Counted from the first letter of the stretch, positions 8,821 to 18,233 are shown. The stretch is DNA of 64,000 bases from an uncultured Porphyromonadaceae bacterium (GCA_900538705.1 UPZG01000001.1:558001-622000), one strand, 5' to 3'. Made by a program: numbers and translations. Notes: a model not told the origin generated them from the sequence alone.

Positions 8821-10791
8821 TTATTTCTTATAGTTGTTTAATCCTGTATCGAGGAATTTTACAAAAGCATCTACGTCTTCGTTAAATGAGTATGAACCGG
8901 TAAGCGGATATCCCTCATTATCAAGTAATACGTAGAAGGGTTGTGCGTTAGCTCCGAATTTGCTACGTTGCAGGTAGCTCCATTTATCGCCAACGGTTTT
9001 CAGAACGCGCTCCGAGCCGTTTTCCGTTACGGTAATCGGTGCAGCAAGCGGAGTTTTGTCATCAACGTAAAGCGATATAAGAACATATTCGTCACGCATG
9101 ATGTCGCGTACTTTCTCATCGCTCCATACGGCAAGTTCCATCTTGCGGCAGTTCACGCAGCCGTATCCTGTGAAGTCGACCATGACAGGCTTACCTTGTT
9201 GTAGGGCGGCTTGCATACCTTGGTCATAATCTTCGTACTGAGCTACTACTTCATCTTCGTAGAGCGAGAAGTCTTGTGTACTCATGGGCGGAGCAAAGGC
9301 ACTGACAGCTTTCAGAGGAGCTCCCCACAGGCCTGGTATCATGTAGATAGCAAAGGCCAGTGAAATGAGAGCTAAGAAAAAGCGGGGTACGCTCACCTTG
9401 TTATCATCGTCGTCGTGCGGGAATTTTATTTTGCCCAGTAAATACAAACCGAGTAGCGCAAATATGACAATCCACAGGGCGAGGAAGGTTTCACGGTCAA
9501 GAATGTGCCAGCCGTAGGCGAGGTCGGCAACCGAGAGGAATTTCAGGGCAAAGGCGAGTTCGAGGAAACCAAGCACAACCTTCACGCTGTTCATCCATCC
9601 ACCCGAGCGGGGCATTGACTTCAGCCATGATGGGAAGAGGGCAAAGAGCGTAAACGGCAAGGCCAACGCTATGGCAAAACCAAGCATGCCCAATGCAGGT
9701 GCTACAATTGAACCTGTCGTAGATACCTCAACCAAGAGGAACCCTATGATAGGTCCTGTACAAGAGAACGATACCAATGTAAGGGTAAAGGCCATGAGGA
9801 AAATGCTGAGCAGTCCGCTCGTCTTTTCGGCTTTGCTATCTACGGCGTTGCTCCATGATGCCGGAAGTGTAATTTCGAAGGCTCCGAAGAACGATGCCGC
9901 AAAGACTACCAGCATAAGGAAGAAGAAGATGTTGAAGATGGCATTGGTCGACAAGGCATTAAGAGCACTGGCTCCGAATATGAGTGTAATAATAAGACCC
10001 AAAGCAACGTATATTACAATGATAGATATACCGTAAGTAATAGCGTCGCGAATACCCTTTTTCTTGTCTTGTGAGCGTTTCAGGAAGAAACTTACTGTCA
10101 TAGGTATGATAGGCCATACGCATGGCGTAAAGAGGGCGACAAGACCACCTACGAAGCCGGCGAGCAGGATGTACCACCACGCTTGTTCGGTGGGTATTTC
10201 GTCTTCACCTGCCGAAGTGAGTTCGTCTATCACGGGGCGCCACAGCGGGTTTATCTCGGTATCGCCGGTAGTCGGGGCTGATGCTTCGCTGGTAGTAGCT
10301 GCGGCCGGCGTTTCTTGTGCAGCGGCCGACGACGCAAACTCAAATGGTACTTGTGTGGGAGGCAGGCAGTTCATGTCGTTACATGCTGCATATTCCATAT
10401 AGCCTGCTATGCGATATTGTGTAGTATCTGTGATTGTGAAACGTTGGGCGAAGCTACCTTTATCTACAAAGTACGAAAGCTCCATCTCGAACATCGAGTC
10501 ATATTCGCGGGTTATTTCACCTACGGGGGTTAGTCCACCGTTTAGTTCCACTCCCTCTGTTGTTTCAAAGGTGATGGTAGCCGGGGTTGGACCTCCGTCG
10601 GGAATATCGGTAGAGTAGAGGTGCCATCCGGCATCGATAGTCGCGTTGAAGACAATTTCAGCCTCATTTCCCGATACCATTTTCAGCTCGGTTTTCCACT
10701 TGATAGGATCTACGATTTGGGCCTGTGCCTGGCTACTGCCAGCGATAGCAGCAAGAGCGAGCAGGGAGATTTGTAGCAGATGTTTTTTCAT
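8821..10791 (-). CDS. dsbD: Thiol:disulfide interchange protein DsbD
   Basis: DsbD carries electrons from cytoplasmic thioredoxin across the inner membrane to periplasmic thiol proteins. The 656-residue product has a signal peptide ending AQAQ. An N-terminal immunoglobulin-like domain with a Cys pair (YAACNDMNC) comes next, then a low-complexity linker rich in Ala and Thr. The membrane domain has the redox-active segments FTPCVWPIIPMTVSFFLKRS and SFSCTGPIIGF. A C-terminal thioredoxin domain carries CVNC (Cys545 and Cys548). All three cysteine pairs are present. It lies at the end of a same-strand cluster with TlpA and two Omp28 proteins, which are probable electron acceptors. Confidence 0.95.
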   Translation of the reverse strand: MKKHLLQISLLALAAIAGSSQAQAQIVDPIKWKTELKMVSGNEAEIVFNATIDAGWHLYSTDIPDGGPTPATITFETTEGVELNGGLTPVGEITREYDSMFEMELSYFVDKGSFAQRFTITDTTQYRIAGYMEYAACNDMNCLPPTQVPFEFASSAAAQETPAAATTSEASAPTTGDTEINPLWRPVIDELTSAGEDEIPTEQAWWYILLAGFVGGLVALFTPCVWPIIPMTVSFFLKRSQDKKKGIRDAITYGISIIVIYVALGLIITLIFGASALNALSTNAIFNIFFFLMLVVFAASFFGAFEITLPASWSNAVDSKAEKTSGLLSIFLMAFTLTLVSFSCTGPIIGFLLVEVSTTGSIVAPALGMLGFAIALALPFTLFALFPSWLKSMPRSGGWMNSVKVVLGFLELAFALKFLSVADLAYGWHILDRETFLALWIVIFALLGLYLLGKIKFPHDDDDNKVSVPRFFLALISLAFAIYMIPGLWGAPLKAVSAFAPPMSTQDFSLYEDEVVAQYEDYDQGMQAALQQGKPVMVDFTGYGCVNCRKMELAVWSDEKVRDIMRDEYVLISLYVDDKTPLAAPITVTENGSERVLKTVGDKWSYLQRSKFGANAQPFYVLLDNEGYPLTGSYSFNEDVDAFVKFLDTGLNNYKK

Positions 10792-10825
10792 ATAAAAAGT
10801 ATTCTTTTTACTATTTATACACTAT

Positions 10826-10861
10826 GGGGCTACGGTGAGTTTATTGTTTCGCCGTAGCCCC
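10826..10861. terminator. Hairpin between the Omp28/T9SS gene and dsbD
   Basis: A 10-bp perfect stem (GGGGCTACGG at 10826-10835 with CCGTAGCCCC at 10852-10861) is followed by TTTTTT on the + strand. For the minus-strand genes the A run precedes the stem, so this may only attenuate transcription into dsbD. Confidence 0.5.
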
Positions 10862-10900
10862 TTTTTTATATCAGGAAGGGAGATGATGCATCCCTGATTA

Positions 10901-12790
10901 TTATAGAATTACTTTGTGAGCCTTAGCATCGCCATTGGCAGTTACGCGTACAATGTATGCACCGCGACCGGTAACTGGGCAATCTATTGTAGTGTGGCCC
11001 TCGGCAGCGCGGGGAGAGGCTTTGTACACAAGAGTTCCGTCCATGGCATATATCTCTACGGTTGTAGTAGTTGCAGCGGGAAGGTCAGCTTCTACGCGAA
11101 TACCGTCGTTGATGCGATAAGCACGGCTTGCAAAAGCTTCGCCTTTGGTCGCTGTTACTGCCGAGTTGTAGGCGTTGATATCGCATTTTGCGGCATTAAC
11201 TATCTCACCGCTTTCGGAGTCTATGAGCAAGGCTATTACCTGACAGTTATCGGGTACCATTACGTTACCCGGTATGCTAAGTTCACGATAGTATTTGTAG
11301 GTTACATCGCGTTCTACGTCGTTGGGTATACTGCCCATTATACCGGCTTGTATATCATCGTATATCGCACGAGCTACCTCTTGGTAATACATTTGTGCTG
11401 CGGGTATGGTGCTGGGTAAACTTTCAAATCCTCCCATTGAACCCATTGCTCCTCCTGAGTAATAGTTTGACTGTTCATAGTCGCTGTTATTGGGGTTGTT
11501 GACATCGTTTTCGATGATAACCAATGCAAGCTGCATACCTATATTGTTGCCTGTTGTGGCAAATGTTGATGAGGTTTGTGTATGCAGTTTTGTCTTGTTC
11601 TCGTCGGCCCATTCAGCGTAGATTGATATATCTGCCCATCCGGCTTTGTTTATATGTGAATTGTAGAATGTGGGCATATATGCGGGATCGCCCTTAGTAT
11701 TTGTGCTACGCATGCACATGCAGAAAGGATAGCCGGTAGTGTAAGAACTGAGGTAATTCATATAACTATCTAGCTGCATGGGGTCTCCACCGTGTACAGC
11801 AATGCCGATGAAGTTGTCTGGGTAAAGTTCATTCATTTGTTCCATATAATAGATACCCCTTACACAATATCCGCACCATGTACCTGTAAGCTCTTCAACG
11901 ACAACTCGTTTGGTAGGCTGGTAGGCTTGAGTGAAGATACAACCTTCTTCTTCTATTGTCTCACCTTGATTGATGGTTACAGATACTGTGAAATATTGTG
12001 GGTCACCGGGTGTAGGAGCAGGTAATGACTCATTGAATGTAAACGTATGCGATGAGTTGGGCGTTACATTAAGACCTTCGTATGTACGAGACGTAGTGAA
12101 GTCGCCGCAGGTAAGAGTTGCTGTATATTCGGTGATGGTAGTAGCGCCTCCGGCTGTCACAGTACCACTGAGGCGTTGGCCGGTAGCAGCGTTATCTTGC
12201 AGGCGTTGATAGTTGACAGTCATTTCGGCAACTGGCGGTATACCTACGAAAATATCGTCTATGACGAGGAGGTCTTTGGCCATTGATACATTGACGAACG
12301 CAATGTATATGGTTTGTCCTGCAAATGCGCTTAGGTCATAGCTGTATTTAGCTACATTGGAGCGGATTGACAGATTTTCTTCCAATACGGTAGTAAAATC
12401 TGAGGTCTCAACACCGGTCGTGGAAACAAGAACATCAAGCTTTCCTATTTTAGTTTGGGTACTGAAAGAGTATGTTTGTGATTTGAAAGTAAGAGTTTGT
12501 CCTTCACCAACTGTGATTGCGGGAGTGATGAGCCAATCCTCTGCCAGGCCTATGGGTGTGTATGAAGAGTTACTTACAGCAGCAGGATTGAAATCAACCT
12601 GCATTACTTGCCATGCAATACCCGGTTCAAAACCATATTGTTGGGCAGCACTGTTAGGCGTTTTCCCGTCGATATCGTAGGTCGTAAATCCTTCCATACC
12701 GTCAGAAAAGTCCCACTCAAAAGCAGTTTGAGCAAGAAGAACCGGGGCACCACACAGGAGCATTCCGGCAAAAAGTAATGTTTTCTTCAT
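10901..12790 (-). CDS. Omp28-related protein with choice-of-anchor domain and T9SS sorting tail
   Basis: A 629-residue secreted protein. It has a signal peptide (MKKTLLFAGMLLCGAPVLLAQ), then a jelly-roll 'choice-of-anchor J'-like region (FEWDFSDGMEGFTTYDIDG, LAEDWLITPAI). A thioredoxin-like Omp28 region follows (VVVEELTGTWCGYCVRG) with a CGYC redox pair. The last ~80 residues (VEIYAMDGTLVYKA ... GAYIVRVTANGDAKAHKVIL) are a type A T9SS C-terminal domain, so the protein should cross the outer membrane by the type IX system and be surface-attached. A CxxC thioredoxin-like protein routed to the surface suggests extracytoplasmic disulfide work, possibly on other T9SS cargo. It follows the next upstream gene after 11 bp. 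Confidence 0.82.
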   Translation of the reverse strand: MKKTLLFAGMLLCGAPVLLAQTAFEWDFSDGMEGFTTYDIDGKTPNSAAQQYGFEPGIAWQVMQVDFNPAAVSNSSYTPIGLAEDWLITPAITVGEGQTLTFKSQTYSFSTQTKIGKLDVLVSTTGVETSDFTTVLEENLSIRSNVAKYSYDLSAFAGQTIYIAFVNVSMAKDLLVIDDIFVGIPPVAEMTVNYQRLQDNAATGQRLSGTVTAGGATTITEYTATLTCGDFTTSRTYEGLNVTPNSSHTFTFNESLPAPTPGDPQYFTVSVTINQGETIEEEGCIFTQAYQPTKRVVVEELTGTWCGYCVRGIYYMEQMNELYPDNFIGIAVHGGDPMQLDSYMNYLSSYTTGYPFCMCMRSTNTKGDPAYMPTFYNSHINKAGWADISIYAEWADENKTKLHTQTSSTFATTGNNIGMQLALVIIENDVNNPNNSDYEQSNYYSGGAMGSMGGFESLPSTIPAAQMYYQEVARAIYDDIQAGIMGSIPNDVERDVTYKYYRELSIPGNVMVPDNCQVIALLIDSESGEIVNAAKCDINAYNSAVTATKGEAFASRAYRINDGIRVEADLPAATTTTVEIYAMDGTLVYKASPRAAEGHTTIDCPVTGRGAYIVRVTANGDAKAHKVIL

Positions 12791-12801
12791 AATGTGGGGT
12801 T

Positions 12802-13527
12802 TTAGTGAATGATAATTTTATGTGATTTGACGTTACGTCCATTTTCTACAAGCGTGTAGATATATATGCCTTTAGGCAAGCGTGCTGTTACAGTTTTCTT
12901 GCCTGAGTTGTTGTCTAATGAGAAACTGGCTACTCGTACTCCTACCATGTTGCTGATAACGACTTGACGTGATGCTGTTTTACCGAAGCTGTATTGGCAT
13001 ACGAGGTTATTACCGTTCTGGGTAAGTCTAAATTGTTCCAGCGTACTGGTGAGGCTTTCACTGGCGAGGTATGCCGGGTAGTCGTAAGTTACGGTGACAG
13101 CCTGATAGTCGGTACCTTCTTCGTCGTCGATATTCATCAACACGTAGTATGCCGTAGCTTTTGAATTATCTCCCTTAGGTATGAATTGAGTATGAAAATC
13201 GGTGGTTTCGCCCCCGGCAGGAACAGTAATTATATCTGTTTCTGTTGTGGTAGGAGCGTAGCATTGTCCTCCTACACAGAGTGCCAGGAAACTACCGTCT
13301 TCGTTAGAGATAACATCGGTTTGTATCATGATGTCGATGTCTTGGTCGGTCAGGTTGCGTATAGTGGGCATCCATTCCATTTGACCCATTATCTCGTCAT
13401 ACTCATACAGGGTGATAGTAGCATTGTTCTCCAACACTTCGCCGTTTTGTACAAAGCGCACAGATTGGGCTTGTGTAAGTCCTGCGGCGCAAAGGATGGC
13501 CGATGCTAAAAGTAATTTTTTCTTCAT
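12802..13527 (-). CDS. T9SS type A sorting domain protein, function unknown
   Basis: A 241-residue secreted protein with a signal peptide (MKKKLLLASAILCAAGLTQAQ). A ~140-residue beta-rich domain of no recognised family follows (WMPTIRNLTDQDIDIMIQTDVI, CVGGQCYAPTTTETDIITVPAGG), and then a T9SS C-terminal domain (VVISNMVGVRVASFSLDNNSG, LPKGIYIYTLVENGRNVKSHKIII). The central domain has a nearby Cys pair (CVGGQC), a candidate disulfide. It sits between two Omp28 genes with short gaps, so it may be a partner or client of those redox proteins. It could also be a simple surface structural protein. Confidence 0.75.
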   Translation of the reverse strand: MKKKLLLASAILCAAGLTQAQSVRFVQNGEVLENNATITLYEYDEIMGQMEWMPTIRNLTDQDIDIMIQTDVISNEDGSFLALCVGGQCYAPTTTETDIITVPAGGETTDFHTQFIPKGDNSKATAYYVLMNIDDEEGTDYQAVTVTYDYPAYLASESLTSTLEQFRLTQNGNNLVCQYSFGKTASRQVVISNMVGVRVASFSLDNNSGKKTVTARLPKGIYIYTLVENGRNVKSHKIIIH

Positions 13528-13552
13528 ATTTATCCTTTCTTTTGTGTTAGGG

Positions 13553-14407
13553 TTATTCTTCAGATTCGTTTGATTGTTTTACAGAACATTCGTTGCATTG
13601 CAACACAACACGGTTACCGCTGTTTTCGCAGGCAAAAGCTACGATGTGGCAGTTGTCGGCATTCCACTCGGCAGGGAGTGTTATGGTATGGGTGTAGCTT
13701 TTCGTTTCGCCTTGAGGCAGTGAAACGAGGCTTTCGCCCCATGTACCATTTACAGCCGAGCGTAGTACGTGGTTGTGTACGTAGTCGTTTATGAGTTCGC
13801 TCCCGTTCATTTGTGCCGCTACAATGCCGCTCTCGGTAAGATAAATCTGCAGATTGAGATCTTCGGGCATATTTTGTAGAGCTTCTATCGTAGTAGTAAT
13901 GGTAGCTGTACGCGTTGTTTCGTCGTAGCTGCATGTGGGGATTATCTCCATGACAGGTTCGCCGGCTAATTCGGAGATGACAGATGTCATCCATTTGTCG
14001 CGTATTGTAGAAGCCACAACACCATCGTAGGTATTACGGTTTATCATAGCTGCCGGATAGCCTTGAGGAGCATACGTTTCGTTGTAAGTATTTCCTGCAT
14101 CGGTGCGAAGGTCTAAGTCGCGGAATGCAGTTCCCGTAGGCATGGCATACATGCCGGCATGGATGGCAACGGCAACCACACGGCCTTCGTAGTAGGCTTG
14201 TATGTCGGCAATGGTTTGTGCTCCGGTGGGGCAGTTTGGACATTTACGCCCGGTAAACTCCTCAATAAGGACGCGCTTTACAGCTGTTGTGGGTGGCTCG
14301 GGTATTGTCACCTTGATGTAGCGGTCATTTTCGCCTATGACATCGCAAGCCGTAAAGGAGCCTGTGAGTAATGTAGTCGCTATAATATATAATAGTATGC
14401 GTTTCAT
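13553..14407 (-). CDS. Omp28-related outer membrane lipoprotein
   Basis: A 284-residue lipoprotein (MKRILLYIIATTLLTGSFTACD, lipobox FTAC). The Omp28/thioredoxin-like core is clear: VLIEEFTGRKCPNCPTGAQTI with a CPNC pair, then VVAVAIHAGMYA and YAPQGYPAAMINRNTYDG with a cis-Pro-like position. It has no T9SS tail, unlike the larger Omp28 protein downstream. Omp28 proteins were first described as P. gingivalis surface antigens; the thioredoxin-like fold and CxxC suggest a thiol-disulfide role. I use the ATG at 14407 because it gives a proper lipoprotein signal and a 5-bp gap to the upstream gene; the longer frame from 14470 would overlap that gene. Confidence 0.85.
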   Translation of the reverse strand: MKRILLYIIATTLLTGSFTACDVIGENDRYIKVTIPEPPTTAVKRVLIEEFTGRKCPNCPTGAQTIADIQAYYEGRVVAVAIHAGMYAMPTGTAFRDLDLRTDAGNTYNETYAPQGYPAAMINRNTYDGVVASTIRDKWMTSVISELAGEPVMEIIPTCSYDETTRTATITTTIEALQNMPEDLNLQIYLTESGIVAAQMNGSELINDYVHNHVLRSAVNGTWGESLVSLPQGETKSYTHTITLPAEWNADNCHIVAFACENSGNRVVLQCNECSVKQSNESEE

Positions 14408-14412
14408 ACGTG

Positions 14413-16080
14413 TCAGAAGTTGTAAGAGTATGATATTTGGACGCCTCGTGTAGCTGGAATGTAGCGGCATACTCCGCCGGCACAGTTGTATCCGGCACGG
14501 GTACGTACGTAGCCTGCTTGCAGACGGTGTGACTTGTATGTACCGGTAACGAGAGCTTGATAATAGTGCAAGTTTGTACTACCGGTATTCCACATGTCTG
14601 ATACGGTGAACATCAGGTAAGGAAGTACCGAGACCTCGGCGAGTCCGTAAACCCAATCACCTTGGTCTTGTTTGGTATGGAGGTATTGCAACTCTACACG
14701 TGCCGTGACTTTGCGGCTTATCTGGTATTTACCGTCAAGCACGATGATGTGCGAGTTTATCATGCCTCCCTCGCCCTCTATAACGCTCTTGTTGTACTTC
14801 TGAAACATGTACATGGCGTTGAGCTTGAAGTCCTTGGTAAACTTCTTGTTTATCTCTATTCCTGCTTCGGCATAGAGCAGACCTCCCATCCCAAAGAAGG
14901 GCGAGGTGTATCCGTTACTACCCATGTAACCGTATTTGCCCATAGAGGCATCGGCCAAAGAAGACTCTACCATGTTACGCTCTATATCATAGATAAGAGA
15001 ACCTCGTAGAATAAGGTCGGTACCGTAGCGGCCTCCTAATGCAGTCTTACGTTTGAAGCTGTAACGAAACTCGCCTTGGAAAGCCCATTCGCCCATCATC
15101 TGTGTTGCATAGGGGTAGAGCGCTGCAAGAGCATAGGTATGTTGGTAGGTGAAAGCCGGCAGATAGTTGATATAGCGTGCCGATGATTTAGGGTCGGCCG
15201 AGCGCTCGGTACGGAAAGCAAAGTTGTCGCTACGCTTGGCTTGCAGTAAAAGGCTCATTCCGCGTTGCGAATAGGATGCCGAGAGCATGGCAACTTGTCC
15301 GGGACGGTATATGTAACCATTGCTTGCCGAGGGGTCGTTGGCTTTATAGGCATACTCGGCGAGCAAGTCGAATCCTCCCTTGCCAAACTTGATGCGGGCA
15401 TCGAATGCACCTACGTTTTGTGGAAGGTTGAGCCGGTACCCGGGAGCAGCATAGATGTCTTCATCTCCTTCGTGGCGCGACACGTATGAGAGTCCCAACA
15501 TTAACCGCGTATTGTGCTCGTTCATGGGTTTAATCCAATCCTCGAAAGTGAGTTCGAGGTCGCCACCGTATAAAGCGGCGTTGGTCCATTCCCAATAGTT
15601 GCGTTGCACACCGCCTAAAACCTTGATGCGGGCTCCAGGAATGATTGAGGTGACTACGCGACCTCCTAAGATAGAGTTGTCGACACCCAATGAGCGTTCT
15701 TCATATCCATAGAGGATGAATCCGCTACCGAATTGTTCATAAAATGTACCTCCGGTAATCTCTGTCTTGGCGATATTGCCTGTGGCATAAAAATGAGGCA
15801 AACCCCATCCTTTGAAGTCTTGCTCGAATCCCGGAAGGGGAAATTCGTTAAATTCTACGCGTAGGCCAGCCGAGATATACTTACTGAAAGCATTCAGCGT
15901 CAGGTAGGTATTGGTATTGAACGCACCGGTATTTTCTGTACCGATGGCAGCATCTTGTTGTGGTACAAGCATGTCGCTTTGAATGTTGCCCGTGATAGAG
16001 GCTTCATCCAAATCTACGGCATGAGATGCACCTGTGGCTGTCAACACAAAGGCTGCGACGAGTGCTATGTGGTGTTTCAT
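14413..16080 (-). CDS. DUF6029 family outer-membrane beta-barrel protein
   Basis: A 555-residue protein with a signal peptide (MKHHIALVAAFVLTATGASHA). The mature N-terminus (SITGNIQSDMLVPQQDAAIG) matches Bacteroidales DUF6029 proteins. Alternating amphipathic strands with many Tyr, Phe and Gly run to the end, which finishes in a barrel-like RGVQISYSYNF with terminal Phe. This indicates an outer-membrane beta-barrel of unknown role. It is always found near Omp28 and TlpA genes in my experience of such clusters, which is recall rather than something computed here. It is 6 bp from the TlpA gene upstream and 5 bp from the Omp28 lipoprotein gene downstream, so the three are surely one transcript. 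Confidence 0.8.
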   Translation of the reverse strand: MKHHIALVAAFVLTATGASHAVDLDEASITGNIQSDMLVPQQDAAIGTENTGAFNTNTYLTLNAFSKYISAGLRVEFNEFPLPGFEQDFKGWGLPHFYATGNIAKTEITGGTFYEQFGSGFILYGYEERSLGVDNSILGGRVVTSIIPGARIKVLGGVQRNYWEWTNAALYGGDLELTFEDWIKPMNEHNTRLMLGLSYVSRHEGDEDIYAAPGYRLNLPQNVGAFDARIKFGKGGFDLLAEYAYKANDPSASNGYIYRPGQVAMLSASYSQRGMSLLLQAKRSDNFAFRTERSADPKSSARYINYLPAFTYQHTYALAALYPYATQMMGEWAFQGEFRYSFKRKTALGGRYGTDLILRGSLIYDIERNMVESSLADASMGKYGYMGSNGYTSPFFGMGGLLYAEAGIEINKKFTKDFKLNAMYMFQKYNKSVIEGEGGMINSHIIVLDGKYQISRKVTARVELQYLHTKQDQGDWVYGLAEVSVLPYLMFTVSDMWNTGSTNLHYYQALVTGTYKSHRLQAGYVRTRAGYNCAGGVCRYIPATRGVQISYSYNF

Positions 16081-16086
16081 CGGTTG

Positions 16087-16581
16087 TTATTTGCTTTTCT
16101 TGGCAATTGCTTTGCGAACAACCTCAATGAGGTGACTCTCAGACCCTTCGGTGTATTGTGTACGAGTTTCTATGATGTTGTTGTTGCCGTCGATGACAAA
16201 TACCGTGGGAACAAGGTTTACACCCATGGCGCGTTTGAAATCACCATTGGGATCGAGTAATACCTCATATTCATAGTTCTTGCTGTTGACAAGTGGCTTT
16301 ACTTTCGATTCATCTTGTGCCTTATCTATCGATACAGCGATGAGCTTGACTCCTGTCTCATCTTGCCAGTCGGGATATACATCACGAATAGCATCCAACT
16401 CGCGCAAGCAGGGCTTGCACCATGTGGCGAAGAAGCTGATGATGTAGGGCTTGCCGTCGTTGTTAAGCTTGGCGGTGTCGACACGCTTTCCATCGATGTC
16501 TTTCAGTTGTACCGAAGGTAGTTCGGCAAAAGAGGTGAAAGCTAAAAATAATGCCGCAGCGGCAATCATAAACTTTTTCAT
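16087..16581 (-). CDS. TlpA family thioredoxin-like protein
   Basis: A 164-residue periplasmic thiol-disulfide protein. The signal peptide (MKKFMIAAAALFLAFTSFA) is followed by a TlpA/ResA core: VDTAKLNNDGKPYIISFFATWCKPCLREL with the CKPC redox pair, VKLIAVSIDKAQDE, and the cis-Pro motif GVNLVPTVFVIDG. Such proteins keep cysteines reduced for cytochrome maturation or pass electrons from DsbD to other envelope proteins. It is the first gene of the redox/T9SS transcript, so DsbD several genes downstream is the likely electron donor. Confidence 0.92.
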   Translation of the reverse strand: MKKFMIAAAALFLAFTSFAELPSVQLKDIDGKRVDTAKLNNDGKPYIISFFATWCKPCLRELDAIRDVYPDWQDETGVKLIAVSIDKAQDESKVKPLVNSKNYEYEVLLDPNGDFKRAMGVNLVPTVFVIDGNNNIIETRTQYTEGSESHLIEVVRKAIAKKSK

Positions 16582-16723
16582 AATGAGTATTTTATAGTTG
16601 GTTTTTAATGCTGTATTGTTATTTTTCTTCTATTTAGTAAATTGAGATACAAATCGAGTATTGTGGATCGTCGCACGCTTGCGTCGGGGTAAAGTATTTC
16701 ATTATGAATACTTGTGATGGCAA

Positions 16724-16731
16724 AAATAGTA
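16724..16731 (-). promoter_or_regulatory. Bacteroidetes -7 element for the TlpA-DUF6029-Omp28 operon
   Basis: CAAAAATA on + reads TATTTTTG on the minus strand, and a CAA about 21 bp further out fits the -33 TTG. The leader to the TlpA start is about 135 nt and contains a small hairpin (AAGTATT/AATACTT). Confidence 0.5.
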
Positions 16732-16808
16732 AAATTTTCAGACAATCAGGTCAATCGTGCATAAAAATCCGATTCTCTTTTGAACAATTATATTTATTAA
16801 CAATGCTG

Positions 16809-18011
16809 CTATTTTTGTGGCGCATTGTAAGTCTTGGCAAGTCCTCCCTCAGAAGTCTCTTTGTAGAGGCTTGGTAAGTCGTGTCCGGTCTCGCGCATGG
16901 CGCGCACAACGTTGTCGAACGGTACCCGATGGTGTCCATCAGAGAACATGGCGTAAGTGCTGGCGTCGTAGGCTCGGGTAGCGGCAAAGGCGTTGCGTTC
17001 TATGCAGGGAATTTGTACCAGTCCGCATACAGGATCGCACGTGAGGCCTAAGTGGTGCTCGAGAGCCATTTCGGCGGCATACTCTATTTGCGAAGTAGAA
17101 CCACCCGACAGTTGGCAGGCGGCTGCAGCTGCCATGGCACAGGCCACGCCTATTTCGCCTTGGCATCCTACTTGTGCGCCCGAGATGGAGGCGTTTTCTT
17201 TGACAACATTGCCGAATAGTCCGGCCGTTGCCAGGGCTCGAATAATGCGTGAGTCGGGTATGCAGGCGTGCTCTTTCATGTAGTAAAGTACTGCTGGTAA
17301 TACGCCGCAGGAACCACAAGTGGGCGCCGTGACGATAATGCCGCCGGCCGCATTCTCCTCAATGGCTGCAAGAGCATAAGCATAGATGAAGCCGCTGCTT
17401 TGCAGAGCTCCAGCCGAGTTGTGGGCGTGTATGAGGTAATCGCCAGCTTTACGACGCACTCCTAAACCACCGGGCAAAAGGCCTTCGGTGTCGAGACCGC
17501 GCAGAATTTCTTCTTGCATAGATTTCCATATTTCAGAGAGATAGTCCCATATAATATGTCCTTCGCATTGCTCTACGTATTCCCAAAAGCTGTATCCCAT
17601 CATTTTGCACCAATCGAGAATTTCGTGTATGGTCGTTTTGTCATAAATAGGAGTGGCACTTATAGGGTCGTCGCTGAGTGCGCCGCCGCCTGTACTGTAT
17701 GTAGTCCACGATAGCATAAGCCTACCTTGACTATCGTATGCATCGAACTTCATGCCGTTGGGGTGTTCGGGAAGAAATTCTTGAGGTTTCCATACAATAT
17801 CGGTAGGAGCATTCTTTTTCAGTACGTCATTAATGGCAACATCGGTAAGGTGACCTTTGCCAGTAGCGGCAAGGCTTCCATATAGTGTTACTTCATAACG
17901 GGCGGTATTCGGAGTGCGTTGTAAAAATCGTTGCGCGGCCCGACGAGGCGCCATGGTATGGCTACTCGATGGCCCGCGCCCGATGCGGAAAATATGTTTG
18001 ATAGTATCCAT
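16809..18011 (-). CDS. sdaA: L-serine ammonia-lyase (single-chain, iron-sulfur type)
   Basis: L-serine dehydratase converts serine to pyruvate and ammonia in the cytoplasm. At 400 residues it is the fused beta-alpha form. The N-terminal half begins with the substrate-loop motif GRGPSSSHTM. The C-terminal half holds the iron-sulfur cysteines in TAPTCGSCGVLPAVLYY, VGCQGEIGVACAMAAAAACQ and CDPVCGLVQIPCIERNAFAA. It is an oxygen-sensitive 4Fe-4S enzyme, fitting an anaerobe. It stands alone and diverges from the polysaccharide-export pair. A second deaminase (threonine) lies at 31-32 kb. Confidence 0.96.
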   Translation of the reverse strand: MDTIKHIFRIGRGPSSSHTMAPRRAAQRFLQRTPNTARYEVTLYGSLAATGKGHLTDVAINDVLKKNAPTDIVWKPQEFLPEHPNGMKFDAYDSQGRLMLSWTTYSTGGGALSDDPISATPIYDKTTIHEILDWCKMMGYSFWEYVEQCEGHIIWDYLSEIWKSMQEEILRGLDTEGLLPGGLGVRRKAGDYLIHAHNSAGALQSSGFIYAYALAAIEENAAGGIIVTAPTCGSCGVLPAVLYYMKEHACIPDSRIIRALATAGLFGNVVKENASISGAQVGCQGEIGVACAMAAAAACQLSGGSTSQIEYAAEMALEHHLGLTCDPVCGLVQIPCIERNAFAATRAYDASTYAMFSDGHHRVPFDNVVRAMRETGHDLPSLYKETSEGGLAKTYNAPQK

Positions 18012-18055
18012 AACTCAATGTGATATATAGCTTGCACAAACCTGTAAAAACGGAG

Positions 18056-18063
18056 CAAACTTA
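18056..18063 (-). promoter_or_regulatory. Bacteroidetes -7 element for sdaA
   Basis: CAAACTTA on + reads TAAGTTTG on the minus strand, about 45 bp before the sdaA start. Confidence 0.5.
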
Positions 18064-18176
18064 CATAAAATCTTGCAAACAGCAACTTTTTGGTTTGTTA
18101 AAGTGTTGTTCTGTGTTGTCGGGTCGGCATTTGATATTTGTTGTCGGCGGTGTTTGTCGGAAAATATGTAATATTC

Positions 18177-18209
18177 TTTGTAGTCAATGGGAAAAAAGTA
18201 TTAAATTTG
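18177..18209 (+). promoter_or_regulatory. Bacteroidetes promoter for the Wza/Wzc pair
   Basis: TTTG (18177-18180), a 21-bp spacer and TAAATTTG (18202-18209) match both halves of the consensus. The start site near 18217 excludes the longer reading frame that opens at 18138. Confidence 0.65.
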
Positions 18210-18233
18210 CAACGCTTAAATTTTTTTGAAATA

